Positions 11,615-18,405 of a stretch of DNA of 21,065 nucleotides are shown in pieces; the first letter of the stretch is position 1; each line of letters starts with the position of its first letter. The DNA is from a virus, in IMG/VR virus record IMGVR_UViG_3300021437_000100, positions 1-21,065 of that record. One strand, given 5' to 3'. The position numbers were made by a program, and so were the translations under genes. A model generated the notes under the pieces. That model ran no database searches and was not told where the DNA came from. It worked only from the letters and a program-made list of their open reading frames with translations.

Positions 11615-12919
11615 TTATTTCAACTCACTTAACTTATTTGCCATAGTTTTATCGAACCGAACTTGTTTATAAACCGGTAGGAAAAGACTCTTGGTTTTTA
11701 CCTTCGGGTCCTTGCTCTCAATTACTTCATTATAACACGTCTCGATGATTTTCCCAACATAATAACTCGGATCACGTGCGCGATCAGCATCGGTCAGTCC
11801 TGTACCACAACCTGTTCGCAAGAGACCATCAGAAGTTTCTAGAATCAGATTTCCAATAAGACCCCTATTCTTGCCGGTACCTTCCTCCCAACCGACACAC
11901 AATAGGTCAGCTGTTTCTTCGGCTTTCATCTTGACCATGTCCTTAGAACGCCGATCTTCCCACACACCATCCGCAACCTTAATGATCGCACCCTCTTCAC
12001 CTCGGCTTCGCATTTCTGCATAAAACTCCACACATTGCTTAAGCGTATCAACAACCTTTGTTTCAATGACAGAGATCAAACCTGGATTGAATTTCTCTGA
12101 AGCCAGAATCAGATTCGCCAGGCGTTTAGAATATGGTTCAGTTCCCTTACCACTCTCGAATTCAGCGAGAGGGATAATATCCCAAACTTCAATGCACATC
12201 TTTGTGACTTCTTCTTTGGACAGTGTTCCACGAACCGCTTTGGTGTATAGTCCATTACCGACTTTACGATCAGCAATTCCAGTTTCTGTGCGAACCAACA
12301 ATTCACCGTCGATCACTACATTTTGAAGATTGGAGAATTGTGCGTCAAAGAACCCATGTAGATCCAATTCAGATCCACTACGAGAACGATAAACAACGTC
12401 ACCTTCTGTGACAATAATATTCACACGACCACCGTCAGACTTCTTCTGAGCGATCAGTTTATCCTTACCTTCTTTCTTACGGATATAATCTAGATTTTTT
12501 ACTTTGCCCGGTTGAGCCAGCATCATTGGATACTCTGGAATCAAATCCTTCCAAACTTTATTGGATATTGAAGTTCCACAATTACAGCGCAAGTCTTTAT
12601 TGATAATTCGTGCCAGAATAATCTGAGCTTCCTGTGTCAGTTGTGACATCATCCCGTCGACGAAACGTCGCGCAGCATTACCAGTATATTCTCGATTAAT
12701 GAGTTTATCCAACTGTGTGAATGTACTCATGCTAATATCATTAACACCATCGCTGATATTAGATACTTCTACTTTAATATAGAAATTAAATCGGGGGTTT
12801 TCGGTGTAGAGGAAAGTATTTTTCAAGACTTCATTTGTCTTGTTATCCTCTAGAATTTGCTGCTTTGCTTTAGTTGAGCCAATAGCAGCAATGGATTCAA
12901 TAATTTGATAGATACTCAC
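11615..12919 (-). CDS. 30: ATP-dependent DNA ligase, T4 gp30 type
   Basis: A 434-residue enzyme that seals nicks using ATP. The start is GTG at 12919 (GGAGAG seven bases ahead), overlapping the upstream stop as GTGA. The N-terminus IIESIAAIGSTKAKQQILED matches T4 ligase nearly word for word, and residues about 1-130 are the T4-type helical domain. Catalytic motifs: KSDGGR with nucleophile K160, VIDGELL (202-208), EEGAIIK (308-314) and DMVKMKAEE (327-335). The oligonucleotide-binding domain follows, ending LFLPVYKQVRFDKTMANK. It is a little shorter than T4 ligase (487). A stand-alone relative of its N-terminal domain is encoded at 6482-6883. Confidence 0.95.
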   Translation of the reverse strand: MSIYQIIESIAAIGSTKAKQQILEDNKTNEVLKNTFLYTENPRFNFYIKVEVSNISDGVNDISMSTFTQLDKLINREYTGNAARRFVDGMMSQLTQEAQIILARIINKDLRCNCGTSISNKVWKDLIPEYPMMLAQPGKVKNLDYIRKKEGKDKLIAQKKSDGGRVNIIVTEGDVVYRSRSGSELDLHGFFDAQFSNLQNVVIDGELLVRTETGIADRKVGNGLYTKAVRGTLSKEEVTKMCIEVWDIIPLAEFESGKGTEPYSKRLANLILASEKFNPGLISVIETKVVDTLKQCVEFYAEMRSRGEEGAIIKVADGVWEDRRSKDMVKMKAEETADLLCVGWEEGTGKNRGLIGNLILETSDGLLRTGCGTGLTDADRARDPSYYVGKIIETCYNEVIESKDPKVKTKSLFLPVYKQVRFDKTMANKLSELK

Positions 12920-13086
12920 TTCAACACTCTCCGGTTTTTCATTTTACGAGGCGCGTTATCTGGGTGTAAAACAAACTTGCGACCCATACGCTCTTTCATT
13001 TCCGCAGCACGTGCTGCGTTGCGTTCACGTAGTTCCTGTGTGGACTTATCCATAGAACGCATTGCCAAAAACTCATCACTCACCAT
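12916..13086 (-). CDS. Small basic protein before the ligase
   Basis: A 56-residue protein, ATG 13086 (or GTG 13083). Sequence blocks: MVSDEFLAMRSMDKSTQELR, ERNAARAAEMKERMGRKFVL and a strongly basic tail NAPRKMKNRRVLK. Its last codons carry the ribosome binding site of the ligase gene and its stop overlaps the ligase GTG. Helical, basic and likely able to touch nucleic acid; function unknown. Confidence 0.6.
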   Translation of the reverse strand: MVSDEFLAMRSMDKSTQELRERNAARAAEMKERMGRKFVLHPDNAPRKMKNRRVLK

Positions 13087-13273
13087 CTGCATTAACTTCT
13101 TCCTTCATTGCTTCTTCAAAACCTTCACCGTACGATTGAACCATAAGTTCTTCGATATAGCGATCAAATTGTACACGAGACCATTTTCCAGATTTAACCC
13201 ACTCAAACACCATACGGTGGTCGAGATGCGCGATCTGAGCTGGCGTGAGAGAATTAAATTCGGTCAAGTTCAC
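13076..13273 (-). CDS. Small hypothetical protein
   Basis: A 65-residue protein read from GTG 13273 (MNLTEFNSLTPAQIAHLDHR), inside the end of the preceding gene by 20 bases. An internal Met 20 codons later is the alternative start. The remainder (WVKSGKWSRVQFDRYIEEL, EGFEEAMKEEVNADGE) is helical and acidic. The aromatic segment resembles short phage proteins with a helix-turn-helix-like look, but no family is recognised. Confidence 0.6.
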   Translation of the reverse strand: MNLTEFNSLTPAQIAHLDHRMVFEWVKSGKWSRVQFDRYIEELMVQSYGEGFEEAMKEEVNADGE

Positions 13274-13472
13274 GACTCAAGACTTCCATAATAAATGAGT
13301 TGCCTTCTTCGACCCACTCGGCCATGGAGAGACTATCCAGAGTAGCTGTATATACACTTTTGGTATCGTAAATATCACCAGCGGAATACACAAAGTAAAA
13401 GTAATACTCACCCTTGTAGAGTTCGAGATACTTATTACCGATTTGCTTAATAATTTGTTTACGTGTAATCAT
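13254..13472 (-). CDS. Small conserved-looking phage protein
   Basis: A 72-residue protein starting MITRKQIIKQIGNKYLELYK at 13472, overlapping the upstream stop (ATGA). The aromatic strands YYFYFVYSAGD and the segment YDTKSVYTATLDSLSMAEWV suggest a small alpha/beta fold. I recall phage proteins with this YxFxY...D..S V ... L..M..W layout but no known role. Confidence 0.7.
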   Translation of the reverse strand: MITRKQIIKQIGNKYLELYKGEYYFYFVYSAGDIYDTKSVYTATLDSLSMAEWVEEGNSFIMEVLSRELDRI

Positions 13473-13642
13473 TTTACAAGTTCATATGCTTCTTTGGCTA
13501 CTTGATCTGCGTGTTTCTCGGAGAATCCCTGTGAACGAACCACCAGAGAAGCATAATCAATACACTGTTTCTTTGATGTTTTAGAATTTTCCTGCAACAT
13601 ACGAGAAATGTATTTAGTTGCTAGAGCCAGTTCCAAAGTCAT
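13469..13642 (-). CDS. 57-residue protein, first gene of the ligase operon
   Basis: ATG 13642 follows AAGGAATCATT, inside the conserved leader downstream of the promoter at 13668-13696. The peptide MTLELALATKYISRMLQENS, then QCIDYASLVVRSQGFSEKHA and DQVAKEAYELVK is fully helical. Its stop overlaps the next start (ATGA). No family recognised. Confidence 0.75.
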   Translation of the reverse strand: MTLELALATKYISRMLQENSKTSKKQCIDYASLVVRSQGFSEKHADQVAKEAYELVK

Positions 13643-13667
13643 AATGATTCCTTGATGCTATGGATTA

Positions 13668-13696
13668 ATTATACTACGGAAATTAATAAAAGTAAA
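13668..13696 (-). promoter_or_regulatory. Early-type promoter of the ligase operon
   Basis: TTTACT (13696-13691), spacer of 17 starting TTTATTA, TATAAT (13673-13668). The -35 begins right after the TGA of the upstream gene. Downstream leader ATAGCATCAAGGAATCATT matches the leaders at 16612 and 17685. Confidence 0.85.
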
Positions 13697-14002
13697 TCAC
13701 CACAAATCTTCTGTGTATAGTAATCCCGCGACATAGACAAATTCATCTTTTCGCTTAATCTGTCCTGTTCTCTGAGCACGGATATACGCTCCGCCACGTG
13801 TTAACCAGTATCCTGCAGAGTCGATAAAACCTTCTTTATGGGGACCAGACATCCCACCAATAGAACGGATCACATCGGCGTGACGAGCTGGTCTAGGAAG
13901 AGAATAAATTTTACCATCATACATAATGGCAGCTTGATATACTTTTGCATACCCGCCACTTGAATCCGGTACAATATAGTCTATGACATTTTTAATTTTC
14001 AT
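13697..14002 (-). CDS. Hypothetical phage protein ending LYTEDLW
   Basis: A 101-residue protein starting MKIKNVIDYIVPDSSGGYAK at 14002, overlapping the upstream stop (ATGA). Blocks: AAIMYDGKIYSLPRPARHAD, GFIDSAGYWLTRGGAYIRA, GQIKRKD and a final LLYTEDLW. The order 'GF.(D)..G.(Y/F)..R..A...A...GQ ... LYSEDLW' is one I recognise from phage proteins of unknown function (usually about 80-110 residues). Confidence 0.8.
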   Translation of the reverse strand: MKIKNVIDYIVPDSSGGYAKVYQAAIMYDGKIYSLPRPARHADVIRSIGGMSGPHKEGFIDSAGYWLTRGGAYIRAQRTGQIKRKDEFVYVAGLLYTEDLW

Positions 14003-14805
14003 ACATTTACAATTTCAAAATCCCATGAGTGACTCTCTGGCTCACTCGGGAAGTATCCCCGTGGATTACTCACAACATAGGTATTACCGATAGTATAACA
14101 CGCGGGAAAATGGATATGACCATGAACCGCCACCTTAATATCAGAATCATAGAGCATATTGCTAATATCTTCGACATATGCTTCGTTCAGTTGATGCATC
14201 TTATAGCGATCAGGAACCGATTCATATGAAGGTGCGTGATGTGTAATCAATACCTTTTTCTTATCAGTTTTCAGATCAATAAATTCTTGAATCTTATCAC
14301 GAGTTCTTTTACACTCTGCAATAGTATCCTCGGGAATCAACTTCTGCTTTTCACCCCAAGCCAACTGGTGACTATAAATGCAGTGGTAATCATTAAGACC
14401 ATGCCCGATAGCATTCATGTGCATGGGACTTTCATTGCGCATGCGAGTCCACATTGTGGCACCAAAGAAAATTGTATCTTCAACTTCAAATGTTTCACGC
14501 TCTAGAACATGGAAATTCGTCAGACCGTGTTCTTTGAAACGAGAAATAAGATTCTGTTTTGTGTAAACAAACAAATTACCGTAGTGCTCGTGGTTACCCA
14601 TAACGTATAGAATGACATCAAAGTTATCATTCAACGCAGCAAAGTAGTCGTAAATTCGGCGCACCTGAGCTGTCTTCTCTTTCAGAAGAACTGCCTCAAC
14701 AATATCACCGGCGAGAACCAAAGTACGAGTGCCCTCGGCTTTCACGGGTAATTTGTCGATACCACCAAAATCAAGGTGCATATCTGATGCAAGAGCAAAT
14801 TTCAT
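13999..14805 (-). CDS. Metallophosphoesterase (calcineurin-like)
   Basis: A 268-residue enzyme with all dinuclear-metal motifs in order: SDMHLD (7-12, D8/H10), AGDI (32-35), GNHEHYG (70-76), ITHHAPS around 190 and HGHIH near the C-terminus, followed by NPRGY. It hydrolyses phosphomono- or diesters; the substrate cannot be read. ATG 14805 overlaps the preceding small gene's stop (ATGA) and lacks a strong ribosome binding site. It stands in the same operon as the RNA ligase, two small genes away, so an RNA-end-healing role is possible, though phages carry such enzymes with other roles. Confidence 0.88.
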   Translation of the reverse strand: MKFALASDMHLDFGGIDKLPVKAEGTRTLVLAGDIVEAVLLKEKTAQVRRIYDYFAALNDNFDVILYVMGNHEHYGNLFVYTKQNLISRFKEHGLTNFHVLERETFEVEDTIFFGATMWTRMRNESPMHMNAIGHGLNDYHCIYSHQLAWGEKQKLIPEDTIAECKRTRDKIQEFIDLKTDKKKVLITHHAPSYESVPDRYKMHQLNEAYVEDISNMLYDSDIKVAVHGHIHFPACYTIGNTYVVSNPRGYFPSEPESHSWDFEIVNV

Positions 14806-14948
14806 TTTATAAGAATAAAAACTGGAATATTCCCCGAAAACCTATCTGGCGAGCCAGATTTAACACCACGATACAATACCATGGAACCGACACCACTAGC
14901 TTTTTGTTTACGAGTTTTTGGTAATGATTGAATTATATAAAAATTCAT
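14802..14948 (-). CDS. 48-residue hypothetical protein
   Basis: Start ATG 14948; sequence MNFYIIQSLPKTRKQKASGV, then GSMVLYRGVKSGSPDRFSGN and IPVFILIK. Basic in the first half, beta-like at the end. The coding sequence holds two palindromes (14824-14833 and 14844-14859). Stop overlaps the metallophosphoesterase ATG. Ribosome binding site weak. No family recognised. Confidence 0.55.
   Translation of the reverse strand: MNFYIIQSLPKTRKQKASGVGSMVLYRGVKSGSPDRFSGNIPVFILIK
14824..14859. repeat. Two adjacent palindromes inside the small gene before the metallophosphoesterase
   Basis: GGAATATTCC (14824-14833) is a perfect 10-bp palindrome, and ATCTGGC/GCCAGAT (14844-14859) has seven-base arms with a two-base centre. 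On the minus-strand RNA the second could form a hairpin about 40 bases before the metallophosphoesterase start. There is no following T run long enough for a terminator. Confidence 0.4.
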
Positions 14949-14949
14949 A

Positions 14950-15048
14950 TTAAACTTTCACAATTTGAAACTCAAAATATTCTGTTCGAGCACCAAGTAC
15001 CGTGCCTAGAAGGGAATGAAGAACGCGAAAAGTGTACTCCAAAATCAT
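14950..15048 (-). CDS. 32-residue peptide after the RNA ligase
   Basis: ATG 15048 overlaps the RNA ligase stop (TAATG) and follows TTTGGAGTTCTA, a good ribosome binding site. Peptide: MILEYTFRVLHSLLGTVLGA, then RTEYFEFQIVKV. Tight packing and the ribosome binding site support it; function unknown. Confidence 0.5.
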   Translation of the reverse strand: MILEYTFRVLHSLLGTVLGARTEYFEFQIVKV

Positions 15049-16184
15049 TAGAACTCCAAATAAGATTTACCGATCAGCCAACGTACAGACTCAACATCTG
15101 TGGAAGAACCACATTTAGTTAGTACGAAGTCTTTCAGTTGATAATTCTTACCATCATACATCTTGAACAGACCCTGCTTATAGACAGAATCCTTAACCAT
15201 TTCGGCAAATTCCTTTTTAGAAGTCAAGTGCTTCAGCCGATCAAAACAACCAACCATTTCTTGTTGAGCCAGATTCAAACGATACCATACGGATTCGTTA
15301 TAAGCAACTAGACGATCACGAACTTCTGGGGTTACCAGTGGTAGAACATCATCCAACTCGTTCTTTAGAACTAACTGTAGGACATCCTTTTCGTTACGCA
15401 AACCATCCAATGCACGGTGCTTCAAGCAGTAGTCGGCAGCCTTGATTTTCACAAAACGACCATCATCAAACTTGACAACAACACCTTCTTCACCCAACAA
15501 ACCAGAAACCTTCTTTGCTAGGTCACCCAAACCACGGTGGTCGGAAATAGTACGTGCAACGATAATCCGAGGATTCTGAACAAACCAACGCAGAGTCCGA
15601 TTTGACTTATATTCACCGGTCTCGTTACAACGAACGCCAGTTACAGCCAAGAAAGGTTCTGGATAGTCGATTACGATCCGTTGTTCACGCGAACAGAATT
15701 CAAAGATGACAGTATGGTTAACTGCCAGCATAGATTCGATCAGCTTTACGTATGCAGCATACTTTTGGTAAGAACCAACTTCCCAAGACTTTAGCAATGC
15801 CATAGCCTTATCTGCAACTTCTGTCACACCAGCGCGAGTACCGAACTTCCAAGAGCCGTCTGGCATTGGAATAGGAGTAATCATTGAGCCGTCCAGTTTT
15901 TCCTGAACAACATGCGGAACACCCATCGGGAAATTTTCCTCTGCGTACTCTGCGTTCTCGTTCAAGTTATGGAACTTGTGATATGCCAAGCGGATAATCT
16001 TACCAGAATGGTCAAAGCAAGTACCACGTAGGTTTTGCAGGATTAGGGTTTCGCGCGGGGTAGAACCCTTGAACGATTCGGCAAACGCAACAGCGTAGTC
16101 GATCACATAACCATACTCACGTTCGTTACAACGAAATTCTGGCTTGTTCTTAATTGCCTCTAGGGCTTCTTGTAGTGTAAACAT
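15048..16184 (-). CDS. rnlA: RNA ligase, T4 Rnl1 type
   Basis: A 378-residue enzyme (T4 Rnl1 has 374). It joins 3'-OH and 5'-phosphate RNA ends by ATP-driven adenylylation and in T4 repairs tRNA cut by host anticodon nuclease. Motifs: LRGTCFD (52-58), HKFHNLNEN (69-77; T4 has KFFNLNEN), nucleophile motif KLDGS with K96, FEF (161-163), NETGEY (187-192), EGVVVKF (233-239) and KIKAADY with the motif V lysines K246 and K248. No polynucleotide kinase partner is visible in the window. It follows the 16185-16586 gene with no gap and without a strong ribosome binding site. Confidence 0.93.
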   Translation of the reverse strand: MFTLQEALEAIKNKPEFRCNEREYGYVIDYAVAFAESFKGSTPRETLILQNLRGTCFDHSGKIIRLAYHKFHNLNENAEYAEENFPMGVPHVVQEKLDGSMITPIPMPDGSWKFGTRAGVTEVADKAMALLKSWEVGSYQKYAAYVKLIESMLAVNHTVIFEFCSREQRIVIDYPEPFLAVTGVRCNETGEYKSNRTLRWFVQNPRIIVARTISDHRGLGDLAKKVSGLLGEEGVVVKFDDGRFVKIKAADYCLKHRALDGLRNEKDVLQLVLKNELDDVLPLVTPEVRDRLVAYNESVWYRLNLAQQEMVGCFDRLKHLTSKKEFAEMVKDSVYKQGLFKMYDGKNYQLKDFVLTKCGSSTDVESVRWLIGKSYLEF

Positions 16185-16586
16185 TTAGAAAAGATCTTTC
16201 AGATTGTGGAAACCAGTTTGGCCACTCTTACGAACATACCAGTTACCATCCTTACGCAGAATATAATTATATTCTAGCATATTATTATGCAAACGATAAC
16301 TATCGAACGAACCAAACCGGTCTGCATTGATATTTTGTTCACCGCGATCGCGCCCGTAGAATCGGCAAGAATCTTCTACATAATCATTGAAATTATGTTT
16401 TTCACCAATATTTTTGGCCAGGAAAGACATATCACCCAAATCCATCAGCTGCCGAACCTTAAACGGATCGCTATAATGTTCCAACAGCATTTTACCGTTG
16501 TAACTCAGGTAACCGTCAGAATGACAATAGATCGAATCAACAGTACCGTCGGCATATTCGAGCGCAATTGTGGAATTTGTAGACAT
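16185..16586 (-). CDS. Conserved phage protein of the 'STIA...YCHSDGY' type
   Basis: A 133-residue protein; ATG 16586 follows AAGGATACATT in the conserved leader. It starts MSTNSTIALEYADGTVDSIY, then CHSDGYLSYNGKMLLEHY, a LMDLGDMSFLAKNIG block, FYGRDRGEQN and a C-terminal YNYILRKDGNWYV. This order (ST-IA, YCHxDGY, G-LxxHY, GDxSxL, FYGRDRGE, W) is shared by widely found phage proteins whose function is unknown. It is the first gene of the RNA ligase operon. Confidence 0.82.
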   Translation of the reverse strand: MSTNSTIALEYADGTVDSIYCHSDGYLSYNGKMLLEHYSDPFKVRQLMDLGDMSFLAKNIGEKHNFNDYVEDSCRFYGRDRGEQNINADRFGSFDSYRLHNNMLEYNYILRKDGNWYVRKSGQTGFHNLKDLF

Positions 16587-16611
16587 AATGTATCCTTGTT
16601 ACTATATGATA

Positions 16612-16640
16612 ATTATACCACGGAAAAAAATAAAAGTAAA
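16612..16640 (-). promoter_or_regulatory. Early-type promoter of the RNA ligase operon
   Basis: TTTACT (16640-16635), 17-base spacer TTTATTTTTTTCCGTGG, TATAAT (16617-16612), with TGG before the -10. The -35 follows directly on the TAG of the upstream gene. Leader contains ATAGTAACAAGGATACATT before the ATG. Confidence 0.87.
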
Positions 16641-16997
16641 CTACTCGATTCCGTACTGTGCTTGATAGTACGCGCATTTTGCCATTCTATACGCAATGAT
16701 CATTGCGTCTTTATCAATTGACTCATCAACTACCATTTTTGACTTTTGAAGTACATCAATCCATTGATCGATTTTTGTGATAAATGGATCGGCTTTTGTT
16801 GGTAGAGAATTTGCGATTGCTTCACGGATTATTACTTGTATATCAGTGATATAAGCAACAGTTCCACCATTATCTTTGATTCTCTCTTTGGCATCAAAAA
16901 CACGTTCTGGATCGCACATGTCTTCTGCGTATGTGTTTAACCAATCGTCGAGTGCTGTCTCGGCTGCCAATAGAGCCATTACTACTGATGTTTTCAT
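16641..16997 (-). CDS. Hypothetical phage protein with ALDDWLNTYA block
   Basis: A 118-residue protein. The start MKTSVVMALLAAETALDDWL at 16997 overlaps the upstream stop (TAATG). A mostly helical protein with DDWLNTYAEDMCDPERVFDA and GTVAYITDIQ near the middle, and a C-terminal helix with AYRMAKCAYYQAQYG. I recognise the ALDDWLNTYAxxxCxxERVxxA ... GTxAYI pattern from several phage proteins of unknown role. Confidence 0.75.
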   Translation of the reverse strand: MKTSVVMALLAAETALDDWLNTYAEDMCDPERVFDAKERIKDNGGTVAYITDIQVIIREAIANSLPTKADPFITKIDQWIDVLQKSKMVVDESIDKDAMIIAYRMAKCAYYQAQYGIE

Positions 16998-17656
16998 TAT
17001 GCTTCTACCGGAGTCAGGAGTTTCACAATTTCTTCCTTGGCACATGCCATAGACATGTTTTCCAGAATATAATTCTTCACACGGCGGATACCGACATTAA
17101 CATTGTAACCGATATTGAACTTGCCGTGAGTGCTTTCCCAGTTACGGAATTCAATTTCTGTGGCAGAATCATTGGTTTCACCGGGCTTACGGCAGGAAAC
17201 GCGAACAATATTACTCTTTCGTGCCAACTTGATCAACATATCAGCAGTTTCTTCATCAACCTTGGGGTCGGCGGCGATACGGGCCTCCTTGGCAGCCTTT
17301 TCTTCTGCTGCCTGAATACGGCACTCTTCACGAAAAGCGAAATATGCAACTTTGATTTGTTCGGAATTTTCGCGCAATGTCTTAACCACTTCACAAGCAT
17401 CAAGCAGAGCAGCAGCCTTATTTGCATAAGCAATAGCGTCATCTTCGATGACCTTGGGATCACGACCACCAGACGAATCGGAGATTTCAAAACTGAATTC
17501 ACCAGTACCCATATAATCAGACTTCACATAGATACGGAGCGTATCACCTGACCAGAAACCAGCAACCTTATACGACATATTTGCATATTCACGACGACCA
17601 ATATCGGTGAACAGTTGCTCGTTGAGTTCAAAATTGCGTGTAAATTGCTGAGACAT
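16997..17656 (-). CDS. Hypothetical phage protein, 219 residues
   Basis: ATG 17656 follows AAGGAAACATTAAA in the conserved leader. N-terminus (about 1-65) is beta-rich (YKVAGFWSGDTLRIYVKSDY, FSFEISDSSGG), followed by a helical middle with an Ala/Glu-rich stretch (AAEEKAAKEARIAADPKVDE, about 115-135) and a C-terminal part with IVRVSCRKPGETNDSATEIE and FNIGYNVNVGIRRVKNYIL. The layout suggests a beta domain joined to a coiled-coil arm. No family recognised. Confidence 0.8.
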   Translation of the reverse strand: MSQQFTRNFELNEQLFTDIGRREYANMSYKVAGFWSGDTLRIYVKSDYMGTGEFSFEISDSSGGRDPKVIEDDAIAYANKAAALLDACEVVKTLRENSEQIKVAYFAFREECRIQAAEEKAAKEARIAADPKVDEETADMLIKLARKSNIVRVSCRKPGETNDSATEIEFRNWESTHGKFNIGYNVNVGIRRVKNYILENMSMACAKEEIVKLLTPVEA

Positions 17657-17684
17657 TTTAATGTTTCCTTGTTACTATGGGATT

Positions 17685-17713
17685 ATTATAGCGTATTTTG
17701 GAATAAAAGTAAA
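17685..17713 (-). promoter_or_regulatory. Early-type promoter before the 219-residue protein gene
   Basis: TTTACT (17713-17708), 17-base spacer TTTATTCCAAAATACGC, TATAAT (17690-17685). The -35 abuts the TAA of the upstream gene; the leader reads ATAATCCCATAGTAACAAGG before the ATG region. Confidence 0.87.
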
Positions 17714-17938
17714 TTACTGAAATTGACCCAACTTATTGCGCTTGGGGCGATAGTAAGACTGGAAACCCTGTGATTTGGTATTCCATACAGCAACCGGCAA
17801 AGCGGTGGCTTTATACCAAGTGTAGCAGAGAGTTTCGGCATCGCAGAAATCATCAAATTCTGCAATTGGCTCACGGTTATCGTAAGCCGCCAATTTATAC
17901 TGTGGGTCCAGTGCTACAACTTGAAATGTTTTACTCAT
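17714..17938 (-). CDS. Small hypothetical protein with predicted leaderless mRNA
   Basis: A 74-residue protein starting MSKTFQVVALDPQYKLAAYD at 17938. The middle EFDDFCDAETLCYTWYKATA is helical and aromatic; the C-terminus SYYRPKRNKLGQFQ is basic. Only seven bases separate the -10 from the ATG and no Shine-Dalgarno exists. A single gene flanked by its own promoter and the next one. No family recognised. Confidence 0.72.
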   Translation of the reverse strand: MSKTFQVVALDPQYKLAAYDNREPIAEFDDFCDAETLCYTWYKATALPVAVWNTKSQGFQSYYRPKRNKLGQFQ

Positions 17939-17945
17939 GGGAGTT

Positions 17946-17974
17946 ATTATATCACGCCAATGAATAAAAGTAAA
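17946..17974 (-). promoter_or_regulatory. Early-type promoter with leaderless geometry
   Basis: TTTACT (17974-17969), 17-base spacer TTTATTCATTGGCGTGA, TATAAT (17951-17946). The -35 abuts the TGA of the upstream gene. Transcription is expected to start at or next to the ATG at 17938. Confidence 0.85.
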
Positions 17975-18205
17975 TCAGATAACTAGAGGTAGGTTTTCTG
18001 ATTTTGCCCACATAGTGGCGTCAACGACGGCTTCAACGCGTGTTGCGTAAGAACAATAACCAGTTTCCCATGGTTCCCAAAATCCACCAATATCACCCAT
18101 ATCTGTGTTCCACCAATATTCTACTGCTTTCCAACCCACCATTGGTTGGTAGACTGTGATGAAACGCTTGCATCCCTCAGGGACTTTATTAACAATTTGG
18201 AACAT
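17975..18205 (-). CDS. Small Trp-rich hypothetical protein
   Basis: A 76-residue protein, ATG 18205, two bases after the previous stop. It begins MFQIVNKVPEGCKRFITVYQ and is rich in Trp and Tyr in the middle (WKAVEYWWNTDMGDIGGFWE and PWETGYCSYATRVEA). A C-terminal ATRVEAVVDATMWAKSENLP helix follows. The strand-then-helix plan with W/Y and a final 'A..A..WA...' helix is typical of small phage proteins of unknown role. Weak ribosome binding site; likely coupled to the upstream gene. Confidence 0.72.
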   Translation of the reverse strand: MFQIVNKVPEGCKRFITVYQPMVGWKAVEYWWNTDMGDIGGFWEPWETGYCSYATRVEAVVDATMWAKSENLPLVI

Positions 18206-18207
18206 AA

Positions 18208-18354
18208 TTACTCAACAAGAAGTTCTGAATACGCTGTAGCATACAACTCGTCTGTAATGAGAGTGCCACCATAAGCGATGTGATAGGTCTCGGCAACAGC
18301 TTTCACAAAGAAAGTCATAACCTTACCGTTTTTGAGAATCAGAACATACTTCAT
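18208..18354 (-). CDS. 48-residue hypothetical protein
   Basis: ATG 18354 follows GAAAGGGATTT; promoter at 18377-18405 lies just upstream. Sequence: MKYVLILKNGKVMTFFVKAV, AETYHIAYGGTLITDELYAT, then AYSELLVE. Small alpha/beta look; no family recognised. First gene of a two-gene unit. Confidence 0.7.
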   Translation of the reverse strand: MKYVLILKNGKVMTFFVKAVAETYHIAYGGTLITDELYATAYSELLVE

Positions 18355-18376
18355 AAATCCCTTTCACTATTTGATT

Positions 18377-18405
18377 ATTATATAGCAAAAGAGAATAAAA
18401 GTAAA
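18377..18405 (-). promoter_or_regulatory. Early-type promoter of the 18354-17975 unit
   Basis: TTTACT (18405-18400), 17-base spacer TTTATTCTCTTTTGCTA, TATAAT (18382-18377). The -35 abuts the TGA of the upstream gene. Leader of about 15 bases contains AAGGGA. Confidence 0.87.

Noticed and set aside
12905-13291. Plus-strand open frame of about 128 codons opposite the ligase upstream genes
   Set aside because: No ribosome binding site; the minus strand here is filled by two overlapping genes and the ligase start.
14844-14859. The ATCTGGC/GCCAGAT hairpin as an intrinsic terminator before the metallophosphoesterase
   Set aside because: The minus-strand sequence after it is AGGTTTTCGGGG, without a usable T run, and it lies inside a gene coupled to the enzyme downstream.
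16931-17551. A long plus-strand open frame of about 200 codons
   Set aside because: It runs opposite to two well-packed minus-strand genes with ribosome binding sites and a promoter; it has no ribosome binding site or promoter of its own and the composition of a shadow frame.
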